64,000 nt of DNA from NCBI RefSeq assembly GCF_027942865.1, contig NC_134514.1:1058169-1122168 (forward strand), given 5' to 3'. Position 1 is the first letter of the stretch, and every line of letters begins with the position of its first letter. The stretch comes from Odontesthes bonariensis (lineage: Eukaryota; Chordata; Actinopteri; Atheriniformes; Atherinopsidae). The notes under the pieces were generated by a model. That model did not search any database. It was not told the origin of the DNA and was given only the letters and a program-made list of their open reading frames with translations. Made by a program: the position numbers and the translations under genes. Positions 43,735 to 55,129 of the stretch are shown one piece after another.

Positions 43735-44363
43735 CGAACACATAAAACGCATATAAATACATATAAACACATATGAACACATAAATACATATAAACACAT
43801 GTAAACACATATTAACACATAAAACACATATAAGCACATATAAATACATATAAATACATATAAAACACATATGAACACATAAATACATGTAAACACATAT
43901 TAACACATAAATACATATAAACACATGTAAACACATATGAACACATAAATACATATAAACACATGTAAACACATATTAACACATAAAACACATATAAGCA
44001 AATATAAATACATATAAAACACATATGAACACATAAATACATGTAAACACATATTAACACATAAAACACATATAAGCAAATATAAATACATATAAATACA
44101 TATGAACACATAAACACATGTGAACACATATTAACACATAAAACACATATAAGCACATATAAATACATATGAATACATATAAACACATATGAACACATAA
44201 ATACATATAAACACATGTAAACACATATTAACACATAAAACACATATAAGCAAATATAAATACATATAAAACACATATGAACACATAAATACATGTAAAC
44301 ACATATTAACACATAAAACACATATAAGCAAATATAAATACATATAAACACATATAAACACAT
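43735..44363. repeat. 10-bp-unit satellite array, left sub-array (about 78-bp higher-order unit)
   Basis: The basic unit is ACATATAAAC with variants (ACATGTAAAC, ATTAACACAT, AAGCAAATAT). ATTAACACATAAAACACATA recurs at 43811, 43975, 44053, 44130, 44227 and 44305, mostly 77-82 bp or twice that apart, so a higher-order unit of about 78 bp exists. The minus strand is open in all frames because of the repeat, not because it codes. Confidence 0.93.
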
Positions 44364-44452
44364 AATACTGTGTCATGATTCATTATGAACAGAAGATTAA
44401 AAACGTGTGGTTTAAGCTACGGAAGCCCGGAGCGGACGTGGTGCGTATAAAC
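44364..44452 (+). repeat. OR 3'-end relic inside the array
   Basis: These 89 bp match 43281-43367 closely: the last codons of OR5/OR6 with the TGA stop, ATTCATTATGAACAGAAG, and CGGAAGCCCGGAGCGGACG down to GTGCGTATAAAC. After that the array resumes. This is the tail end of a third OR duplication unit, otherwise replaced by array. Confidence 0.93.
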
Positions 44453-47400
44453 ACATATAAATACATATAAACACATATAAATACATATAAACACATATAA
44501 ACACATAAAACACATATAAACACATATAAACACATAAAACACATATAAACACATATAAATACATATAAACACATATAAACACATATAAATACATAAAACA
44601 CATATAAACACATATAAATACATAAAACACATATAAACACATATAAATAAATATAAACACATATAAACATATATAAACACATATAAACACATAAAACACA
44701 TATAAACACATATAAACACATATAAATACATAAAACACATATAAACACATATAAATACGTATAAACACATATAAACATATATAAACACATAAAACACATA
44801 TAAACACATATAAATACATATAAACACATATAAACACATATAAACACATAAAACACATATAAATACATATAAACACATATAAACACATATAAATACATAT
44901 AAACACATATAAACACATATAAATACATATAAACACATATAAATACGTATAAACACATATAAACACATATAAATACATAAAACACATATAAACACATATA
45001 AATACATAAAACACATATAAACACATATAAATAAATATAAACACATATAAACATATATAAACACATATAAATACATAAAACACATATAAACACATATAAA
45101 TACATATAAATACATAAAACACATATAAACACATATAAATAAATATAAACACATATAAACATATATAAACACATATAAACACATATAAATACATAAAACA
45201 TATAAACACATATAAATACATATAAACATATATAAACACATATAAACACATAAAACACATATAAATACATATAAACACATATAAACACATGAAACACATA
45301 TAAATAAATATAAACACATATAAACATATATAAACACATATAAACATATATAAACACATATAAATACATAAAACACATATAAACATATATAAACACATAT
45401 AAACACATATAAATACATAAAACACATATAAACACATAAAACACATATAAACACATATAAATACATATAAACACATATAAACATATATAAACACATAAAA
45501 CACATATAAATACATATAAACACATATAAACACATATAAATACATATAAACACATATAAATACGTATAAACACATATAAACACATATAAATACATAAAAC
45601 ACATATAAACACATATAAATAAATATAAACACATATAAACATATATAAACACATATAAATACATAAAACACATATAAACACATATAAATACATAAAACAC
45701 ATATAAACACATATAAATAAATATAAACACATATAAACATATATAAACACATATAAACACATATAAATACATAAAACATATAAACACATATAAATACATA
45801 TAAACATATATAAACACATATAAACACATAAAACACATATAAATACATATAAACACATATAAACACATATAAATACATAAAACACATATAAACACATATA
45901 AATAAATATAAACACATATAAACATATATAAACACATATAAACATATATAAACACATATAAATACATAAAACACATATAAACATATATAAACACATATAA
46001 ACACATATAAATACATAAAACACATATAAACACATATAAATACATAAAACACATATATAAACACATATAAATAAATATAAACACATATAAACATATATAA
46101 ACACATATAAATAAATATAAACACATATAAACATATATAAACACATATAAACACATATAAATACATAAAACACATATAAATACATAAAACATATAAACAC
46201 ATATAAATACATATAAACATATATAAACACATATAAACACATAAAACACATATAAATACATATAAACACATATAAACATATATAACACATATAAATACAT
46301 ATAAACACATAAAACACATATAAATACATATAAACACATATAAACATATATAAACACATATAACACATATAAAGACATATAAACATATATAAACACATAT
46401 GAACACATATAAACATATATAGACAGATATAAACACATATAAATACATATAAACACATACAAACACATATAAACATATATAAACACATATAAACACATAC
46501 AAACACATATAAACATATATAAACACATATAAACACATATAAATACATAAAACATATAAACACATATAAATACATATAAACACATATAAACACATAAAAC
46601 ACATATAAACACATATAAACACATATAAACATATATAAACACATATAACACATATAAAGACATATAAAGACATATAAACACATATAAACATATATAAACA
46701 CATATAACACATATAAAGACATATAAACACATATAAACACATAAAACACATATAAACACATATAAACACATATAAACATATATAAACACATATAACACAT
46801 ATAAAGACATATAAACACATATAAACATATATAGACAGATATAAACACATATAAATACATATAAACACATACAAACACATATAAACATATTTAAACACAT
46901 ATAAACACATATAAATACATAAAACATATAAACACATATAAATACATATAAACACATATAAACACATAAAACACATATAAACACATATAAACATATATAA
47001 ACACATATAAACACATATAAAGACATATAAACACATATAAACACATATAAACATATATAAACACATATAACACATATAAAGACATATAAACACATATAAA
47101 CACATAAAACACATATAAACACATATAAACACATATAAACATATATAAACACATATAACACATATAAAGACATATAAACACATATAAACATATATAGACA
47201 GATATAAACACATATAAATACATATAAACACATACAAACACATATAAACATATATAAACACATATAAACACATATAAATACATAAAACATATAAACACAT
47301 ATAAATACATATAAACACATATAAACACATAAAACACATATAAACACATATAAACACATATAAACATATAGAAACACATATAACACATACAAACACATAT

Positions 47401-50260
47401 AACACATATAAAGACATATAAACACATATAACACATATAAAGACATATAAACACATATAAACATATATAGACAGATATAAACACATATAAATACATATAA
47501 ACACATACAAACACATATAAACATATATAAACACATATAAACACATATAAATACATAAAACATATAAACACATATAAATACATATAAACACATATAAACA
47601 CATAAAACACATATAAACATATATAAACACATATAACACATATAAAGACATATAAACACATATAAACACATATAAACATATATAAACACATATAACACAT
47701 ATAAAGACATATAAACACATATAAACACATATAAACATATATAAACACATATAACACATATAAAGACATATAAAGACATATAACACATATAAAGACATAT
47801 AAACACATATAAACACATATAAACATATATAAACACATATAACACATATAAAGACATATAAACACATATAAACATATATAAACACATATAACACATATAA
47901 AGACATATAAACACATATAACACATATAAAGACATATAAACACATATAAACATATATAAACATATATAACACATATAAAGACATATAAACACATATAACA
48001 CATATAAAGACATATAAACACATATAAACATATATAAACATATATAAACACATATAACACATATAAAGACATATAAACACATATAAACACATATAAACAT
48101 ATATAAACACATAAAACACATATAAACACATATAAACACATATAAACACATATAACACATATAAAGACATATAAACACATATAAACATATATAAACACAT
48201 ATAACACATATAAAGACATATAAACACATATAACACATATAAAGACATATAAACACATATAAATACATATAAACACATATAAACACATAAAACACATATA
48301 AACACATATAAACACATATAAACATATATAAACACATATAACACATATAAAGACATATAAAGACATATAAACACATATAAACATATATAAACACATATAA
48401 CACATATAAAGACATATAAACACATATAAACACATAAAACACATATAAACACATATAAACACATATAAACATATATAAACACATATAACACATATAAAGA
48501 CATATAAACACATATAAACATATATAGACAGATATAAACACATATAAATACATATAAACACATACAAACACATATAAACATATTTAAACACATATAAACA
48601 CATATAAATACATAAAACATATAAACACATATAAATACATATAAACACATATAAACACATAAAACACATATAAACACATATAAACATATATAAACACATA
48701 TAAACACATATAAAGACATATAAACACATATAAACACATATAAACATATATAAACACATATAACACATATAAAGACATATAAACACATATAAACACATAA
48801 AACACATATAAACACATATAAACACATATAAACATATATAAACACATATAACACATATAAAGACATATAAACACATATAAACATATATAGACAGATATAA
48901 ACACATATAAATACATATAAACACATACAAACACATATAAACATATATAAACACATATAAACACATATAAATACATAAAACATATAAACACATATAAATA
49001 CATATAAACACATATAAACACATAAAACACATATAAACACATATAAACACATATAAACATATAGAAACACATATAACACATACAAACACATATAACACAT
49101 ATAAAGACATATAAACACATATAACACATATAAAGACATATAAACACATATAAACATATATAGACAGATATAAACACATATAAATACATATAAACACATA
49201 CAAACACATATAAACATATATAAACACATATAAACACATATAAATACATAAAACATATAAACACATATAAATACATATAAACACATATAAACACATAAAA
49301 CACATATAAACATATATAAACACATATAACACATATAAAGACATATAAACACATATAAACACATATAAACATATATAAACACATATAACACATATAAAGA
49401 CATATAAACACATATAAACACATATAAACATATATAAACACATATAACACATATAAAGACATATAAAGACATATAACACATATAAAGACATATAAACACA
49501 TATAAACACATATAAACATATATAAACACATATAACACATATAAAGACATATAAACACATATAAACATATATAAACACATATAACACATATAAAGACATA
49601 TAAACACATATAACACATATAAAGACATATAAACACATATAAACATATATAAACATATATAACACATATAAAGACATATAAACACATATAACACATATAA
49701 AGACATATAAACACATATAAACATATATAAACATATATAAACACATATAACACATATAAAGACATATAAACACATATAAACACATATAAACATATATAAA
49801 CACATAAAACACATATAAACACATATAAACATATATAAACACATATAACACATATAAAGACATATAAACACATATAAACATATATAAACACATATAACAC
49901 ATATAAAGACATATAAACACATATAACACATATAAAGACATATAAACACATATAAACATATATAAACATATATAAACACATATAACACATATAAAGACAT
50001 ATAAATACATATAACACATATAAAGACATATAAACACATATAAACATATATACACAGATATAAACACATATAAATACATATAAACACATACAAACACATA
50101 TAAACACATATAAACATATATAAACACATATAAACACATATAAATACATAAAACATATAAAGACATATAAACACATATAAACACATAAAACACATATAAA
50201 CACATATAAACATATATAAACACATATAACACATACAAACACATATAAAACACATATAAA
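44453..50260. repeat. 10-bp-unit satellite array, right sub-array
   Basis: About 5.8 kb of ACATATAAAC units with variants of 8, 9, 10 and 12 bp (ACATAAAAC, ACATATAACAC, ACATATATAAAC, ACATATAAAG). Long reading frames on the minus strand, the longest nearly 2,000 codons of CLYVFICVYM-type repeats, are a result of the 10-bp period: 30 bp give ten codons and every frame reads the same decapeptide. Confidence 0.96.
46555..49940. repeat. 1,693-bp higher-order repeat, two tandem copies
   Basis: Rare variants recur exactly 1,693 bp apart: TATTTAAACA at 46888 and 48581, TATAGAAACAC at 47368 and 49061, and the AAAGACATATAAAGACATAT pair at 46656 and 48349. The copies are about 46555-48247 and 48248-49940, with few differences, so this is a recent duplication within the array. 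Confidence 0.9.
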
Positions 50261-50825
50261 CAGGGGCGGACTGGGGAGACCCTAACCCTGTCATTAATGG
50301 AGCTGTGACATAAAGCACCAAGCAGCAGACTGATGCACAGAAGGGTGAAATATGCTTAAATGTGTCACCTAAAATAATTTGATGCTTTGTTGCCTTAAAC
50401 AAAAATGTGTTAAATTAAATTCTATCTTACAAACATTTTCCCTTTTAGTTCTTTACCCCTATAACCACCTGCTCGAACATTTGAGGGAGCTTATTCTTCA
50501 TTTCCACACTCTTATCTTATCAAAGAATCATGGCAGTGAACCTACCTGAACCATCCCTGAAACTTGTTTAGTTGTGTGATGCTAAAAGAAAGAAAACTTT
50601 CACCATCAAGTGAAGAAACATTTTGCTTTTTGCTTTTTTTGTCAGAGCGAATATGAATAGTTTAAAGATGGAAGTGAAATAGAGTTTAGGCAGGTGGTAC
50701 CAGGCAGACATGGAAGTGGCTCGGTGTTCCTAGATGTTTAAGTACTGTGGCACTGTATGGGAAAGGCATACTCCAGCTCCCAGTTTCTAGTCTAGTAGAG
50801 GAGTTTAAATTTAAATACAATGCAA
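50261..50825. other. Array right flank, unit-specific
   Basis: It begins CAGGGGCGGACTGGGGAGA, the exact reverse complement of OR5 3'-flank bases 43434-43452, then changes to sequence without recognisable features. Confidence 0.5.
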
Positions 50826-51269
50826 TAGTGTGTCGTGTCCTGCCTCCACCTCTGGCACCCTCTATACTTTCATTACCCCCTACTTGAACCAGGGTTTGAT
50901 TCCCATTCCTACTTATCTTTACCTCTTCTATTTCAAGGGGATTGAAAGGGGAGTGTACAGATATAAAATATTCAGATCTAAAACTTCTGTTATCGGCCTG
51001 TTCTGCGAACTTTTTGGGTATTTTTGGTGTTTTTCTCTGTTCACAGGAAAACTTTAGACTTTGTTCTGTTAGTTCCAGATGAGACAGAAATCTTTCAGCT
51101 AGAAACTGGACACACAGTGGCATCTATGTTCTATCTGTCTGAAGGAGCAGGGTTGCGTCAGACGGCTGAAACCAAAGGTTTAAAGAAGGTTTCATCTCGC
51201 TGTCGGTAAACATGGCGTCACTGGGGATGAGGTGTGTGCAGCCGGTGGTTTTCTTTGTCCTGAAGGACT

Positions 51270-51326
51270 TATAAAGTTCAGCTGAGCAGCTTCACAGCTG
51301 CGATGGTGAAGAAGAACAAACGGTAA
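51270..51326 (+). promoter_or_regulatory. Candidate OR6 promoter and 5' exon
   Basis: TATAAA at 51270-51275, then a leader with ATGGTGAAGAAGAACAAACG and the GGTAACTTTG donor. One of the few changes from unit C turns GCG to GTG in this short upstream frame. Confidence 0.4.
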
Positions 51327-51604
51327 CTTTGTGCAGCTTTGACGCACCATTTCTAAAATCAGAAACATGTAGAAAGGTCAGGAAATATTTAATTCTTTTA
51401 AATCAAACTGCTTTATTTTCTGTTTTTGGTGAGAAAAAAAGATGCAAACATGAACTAAAGGGTTATATTTTCTTCTGTAAGTGAACACGTATTCTATAAA
51501 ACTACGTTCAGTCCAACCTGTTTGTAAATGAACTATAAATGTAAATAATAAGTTTTGACCTGATAATAGAACCTTTGAAATCTGCACCAAGTTTGATCAG
51601 AAGA

Positions 51605-52567
51605 ATGAAGTTGAATTCAACTTCATCAACTTTGTCTCATTTCATTCTTGGTGCTTATTTGAATGTTGGAAAGTTGAGATACTTCTTCTTCCTGATGGCC
51701 GCTTCGCTGTACGTTGTTATAGTCGTGGCCAACGCGTCGCTCATCGTGGTTATCAGTGTGAACAGGAGCTTACATGAACCCATGTACATGTTTCTGTGCA
51801 GCCTGTTTGTAAATGAACTGTATGGTAGTTTAGGGCTGTTTCCATTCCTGCTGATTCAGATCCTCTCTGACGTTCACACTGTTTCTGCTCCTCTCTGCTT
51901 CCTGCAGATCTTCTGTGTTTATACTTACGGAAGTGTTGAGTTTTGTAACTTGGCCGTCATGTCTTACGACAGATATGTGGCCATCTGTTATCCTCTGCAG
52001 TACAGCACACGCATGACGCTACGCAGCGCTGCTGTGATCATCGTTCTGACTTGGCTTTACTGTTTTGTGAAGTTTTTCATCGTCTTGTCTTTAACCATCC
52101 GCTTGTCGTTCTGCGGAAACATCTTAAACAGTTTGTACTGTCAGAACTACGGGGTGGTTAAATTAGCCTGTTCTGACACCCAGGTGAATAACTTTTACGG
52201 TATTTTTAGTATTTTTCTCTCTGTTTTTGCTCCCCTGCTTCCAATCATCTTCTCCTACATGAAAATCCTGAGAGTGTGTTTCGTGGGTTCCAGGCAGATG
52301 AGGCAGAAGGCCGTCAGCACCTGCTCGCCTCACCTCGTGTCTCTCGTGAACTTTTCTTTCGGCAGCTGCTTTGAGATGCTTCAGAGCAGATTTGATCTGA
52401 CCGGCGTCCCCGCTGAGCTGAAGCTCTTTCTGTCCCTCTACTTTCTCATCATACAACCCTTTCTAAACCCTGTCATGTACGGACTGCAGATGTCAAAGAT
52501 AAGAAAAATATACAAACACGTGCTCTGTTTTAAGATTATAGATCAGCGGAAAAATACTGCGTCATGA
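51605..52567 (+). CDS. Olfactory receptor OR6 (duplicate of OR5)
   Basis: This is a 320-residue odorant GPCR, complete. It differs from OR5 by N to V in FFINLSL, G to S in FYGIFGIF, I to M in CFEILQ and I to F in LKLILSL. All four are in or next to membrane segments. The promoter region is also duplicated, so both genes could be expressed. Confidence 0.95.
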   Translation: MKLNSTSSTLSHFILGAYLNVGKLRYFFFLMAASLYVVIVVANASLIVVISVNRSLHEPMYMFLCSLFVNELYGSLGLFPFLLIQILSDVHTVSAPLCFLQIFCVYTYGSVEFCNLAVMSYDRYVAICYPLQYSTRMTLRSAAVIIVLTWLYCFVKFFIVLSLTIRLSFCGNILNSLYCQNYGVVKLACSDTQVNNFYGIFSIFLSVFAPLLPIIFSYMKILRVCFVGSRQMRQKAVSTCSPHLVSLVNFSFGSCFEMLQSRFDLTGVPAELKLFLSLYFLIIQPFLNPVMYGLQMSKIRKIYKHVLCFKIIDQRKNTAS

Positions 52568-52874
52568 TTCATTATGAACAGAAGATTAAAAACATGTGTG
52601 TTGATGTACGGAAGCCCGGAGCGGACGTGGTGCGTATAAACTTTTTTCTGATGGTTTTCTCCAGATAACGAGTTAATTTACCGATGGTTTTCGAGGCCAC
52701 TTTTTCTCCCCAGTCCGCCCCTGTTTATATGTGTTTATATGTATTTCTGGCAAAGGTTTTTACCCATTTTTACCCCCTTTCATTGAGAACTGAATAAAGT
52801 CGCCTATGAATCAAACATGGAATCTGGAGCGTTTGTGAAAAAGACAAACAAACTGCAAACACTTGTAAACACAT

Positions 52875-53055
52875 ATCTGGAGGCTTTTCAGAGAATATGT
52901 GGGACAGCCCAATAATAAAGAATTACAGTAGTCCAATCCTGAAGTAACAAATGCATGGAGCAGTTTTTCTGCATCACTCTGAGACAAGATGTTCCTGATT
53001 TTAACAACATTACGAAGGTGAAAGAAGGCACGTAACAGCTGGTTAGAACTCTTTT
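52875..53055 (-). mobile_element. L2-clade LINE fragment
   Basis: The minus strand codes for AFFHLRNVVKIRNILSQSDA, EKLLHAFVTSGLDYCNSLLL and GCPTYSLKSLQ, the L2 RT thumb region. It is short, with no 3' tail. Confidence 0.75.
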
Positions 53056-53313
53056 TCTCTTTCTGAAGTCCTGTTCTGGATAAAGATCACTTCACCGGCA
53101 GCCAGCAGCCAGCAGAGGGAGTAACAGTGCTCTGAACTGATGCTGAAACCCCACCTGCTGGTAAACAGCTCCACCTGGGGCTCACAGGTACAGTATCAGT
53201 AATACCATGGTGAGTCCATGTTTCAGTCTGTGGACCAATCAGAGCTTCACCTCCTCTGGATCCAACGCGTTTCAAATATTTAGAATCTTCCATCTGACTC
53301 GGGTTATGAAGAA
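53056..53313. other. Intergenic, nothing recognised
   Basis: Short unique stretch; no gene supported. Confidence 0.35.
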
Positions 53314-53649
53314 CATTGGAAAAAATCAAAGTCTTACCAAGTATATTTGTCTCATTTCTAGTCTAAATATCTCATTACACTTAATATGAGACACAACTGC
53401 CTAACAAGCACCATTTCAGCCAGATATAGGGACTTGTTTTAATACAATACATCTGGAATATCTTGTTAAATGAAAAAGTCTTGAAAACAAATTGTTTTGA
53501 GTCACATTTCATATGAAACAAGCTTTTTTTTTTCTTGACAAGCCGATTTTCACTAGTTCCATTGGCAGATTTTTTTGCTTATTTCAAGCAAAAACGTCTT
53601 TTATTTGTTGTTTTTTTTCCTTATTTTTGGAGGGGCATTTTTTCCAGTG
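53314..53649. mobile_element. Fold-back MITE, copy 2 (reverse orientation)
   Basis: It matches 37462-37864 in reverse, ending CATTTTTTCCAGTG. It is shorter by internal deletion. Confidence 0.7.
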
Positions 53650-53783
53650 TTGACAAAGACAAAGAAAATGAAGGATCAGCTGATCCCACTGAGAGGATGG
53701 ATGGTGTGGCCACAGAGATGAAAACCTGCATCCGTCAGTGCTTCAGAGACCCACAGATCCTACTTTCATGTCGTTTTAAGACA

Positions 53784-54359
53784 CTTGTCCTACGGGTCAG
53801 AAATGCCCCGCCCTACCAAAGCCCCAAAATAAAGCAACTTAACTGAATTTTAAATCCAAAATCTATTCTGTATGATGAAACCACCTGTTATTTATCTATT
53901 CAACTCAATTCAATACATTTTTTATCATTTATTTTTTGTTACACAATACAAAAAGACAATCAGCAGTTTTCAGGATTACACTTTTTTTTTACTGTCAGTT
54001 GGACCAACAGTTTTCTTTTACATAATAAAGGTTTATTATTGCTATTATATAAATGTGAAGTAATTACTTCTGAATTAATTATATTGAAAGGGAAAAAAAA
54101 CAGTGAACTTTTTTCTGGTGTCTAAATGTTTTTATAATTCACGGGTCAGAAATGAGCCATAAGACAATCTTTGTACCCTAGTGGTGTACAGCCCACATGG
54201 AGACATAAACAAAAATAAAGTCTGACTTTTTCTAATGATGGGGTCCCTTTAGGAAAAGTCATAACATTTCAAGTTGGAAAAAGATAGTTTAAGGTGTTTT
54301 TTCTACAGCTAAACATGGTGGTGGCTCACTTTGGACCCGCAGGACAACAGGAGGGTTAA
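53784..54359 (+). mobile_element. piggyBac-like MITE, copy 2
   Basis: The same family as 35998-36631, with the right end GGAGGGTTAA at 54350-54359. The left terminus is missing, and it starts at CTTGTCCTACGGGTC. Confidence 0.78.
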
Positions 54360-54532
54360 ACATCGAATCTGAATTTTATGGGGACTTTCAGTGTCACTGG
54401 AGACGTTAAATGCATGAAAAACTGGACGAAAGAATAAAAAAAATGACCGTGAATCACCCGAGTTAAGACCCAAACTCAGAGGTTTCACCTGTAACTGAAG
54501 CAGATACTGGACACAGGACAGAGGAAATTAAC

Positions 54533-54538
54533 TTTATT
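54533..54538 (-). promoter_or_regulatory. Candidate abcg1 poly(A) signal
   Basis: AATAAA on the minus strand, about 360 bp after the abcg1 stop codon. No other AATAAA is evident between. Position fits a short 3' UTR. Confidence 0.4.
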
Positions 54539-54811
54539 CATCAACATGAACAGTCTGTGGCGTCCTCACGCTTTAAACTCATCAATAATTCACTAAAGTC
54601 GTCCTGAGACCGTTTTCCTGCAGACTTTCAGGCTGTGGCACGAAGAAACTTTCAGGAACCAGGAGACCAGCTCCGGATCCTTCGAAACCTGAATGAGACA
54701 ACAACCAGATCTACGTCTACAGGCGTCACACGTTCTCTCAGACCATCTCTTTCTTCTTCGTGTGTTTTTAGACAACATGACTGCGTGCTAACTTTGGCCT
54801 AAATGCAGCGC

Positions 54812-54897
54812 GCCGTGGCTCCGCCTCCTCGCCCCGTGGCTCCGCCTCCTCGTCCGTGGCTCCGCCTGCTCGCCCCGTGGCTCCGCCTCCTCGCCCG
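54812..54897. repeat. G/C-rich repeat just after the abcg1 stop
   Basis: Four near-copies of CGTGGCTCCGCCTCCTCGCC, about 20-22 bp each, start 4 bp beyond the stop codon. GGCGGAGCC on the gene strand resembles Sp1-type boxes, but in a 3' UTR this is probably just a minisatellite. Confidence 0.8.
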
Positions 54898-54900
54898 GGT

Positions 54901-55129
54901 CTACCTCTCGGAGCTGATCTTGTACCGGAGGACGAAGTAAGCGATGAGCCTCAGAGAGAAGAAGAAGATGGCGAGGATGATGAAGTCCAGGTAGAGCTTG
55001 GCGTCCAGCATGTCCAGCTCCTTCAGGATGGCCTCCGACTTCTGGAAGTGACACGTTTCATCTTTTTCGCAGTGGAGGTCCTCGCGGTCCAGGCCGTAGA
55101 TGGACAGGATGACCCCCTCGAACCCGTAT
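54901..55129 (-). CDS. abcg1: abcg1 terminal coding exon
   Basis: It codes for [40 protein letters not shown], the last membrane helix [20 protein letters not shown] and the stop TAG at 54901-54903. The acceptor is GTGTTTCAG. It is separated from the previous exon by a 4.1-kb intron filled with mobile elements. Confidence 0.95.

Larger units (their letters stand above)
50826..52850 (+). repeat. Segmental OR duplication, unit D
   Basis: This is the second copy of unit C. It begins in the RLE 3' tail and ends within the OR 3' flank. AAACAAACTGCAAACAC (52845-52861) is where unit C carries the large array; here only TTGTAAACACATAT follows. Confidence 0.92.

Noticed and set aside
43735-50260. CRISPR-like array
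   Set aside because: Units are contiguous, with no unique spacers, in a vertebrate genome. The same holds for the 24-, 25- and 21-bp arrays.
44383-50402. Very long open frames on the minus strand (up to nearly 2,000 codons) of CLYVFICVYM-type repeats, like a giant membrane protein
   Set aside because: They result from the 10-bp repeat. Three units make ten codons, and all three minus-strand frames read the same decapeptide without stops. No start context, unique domain or splice structure.
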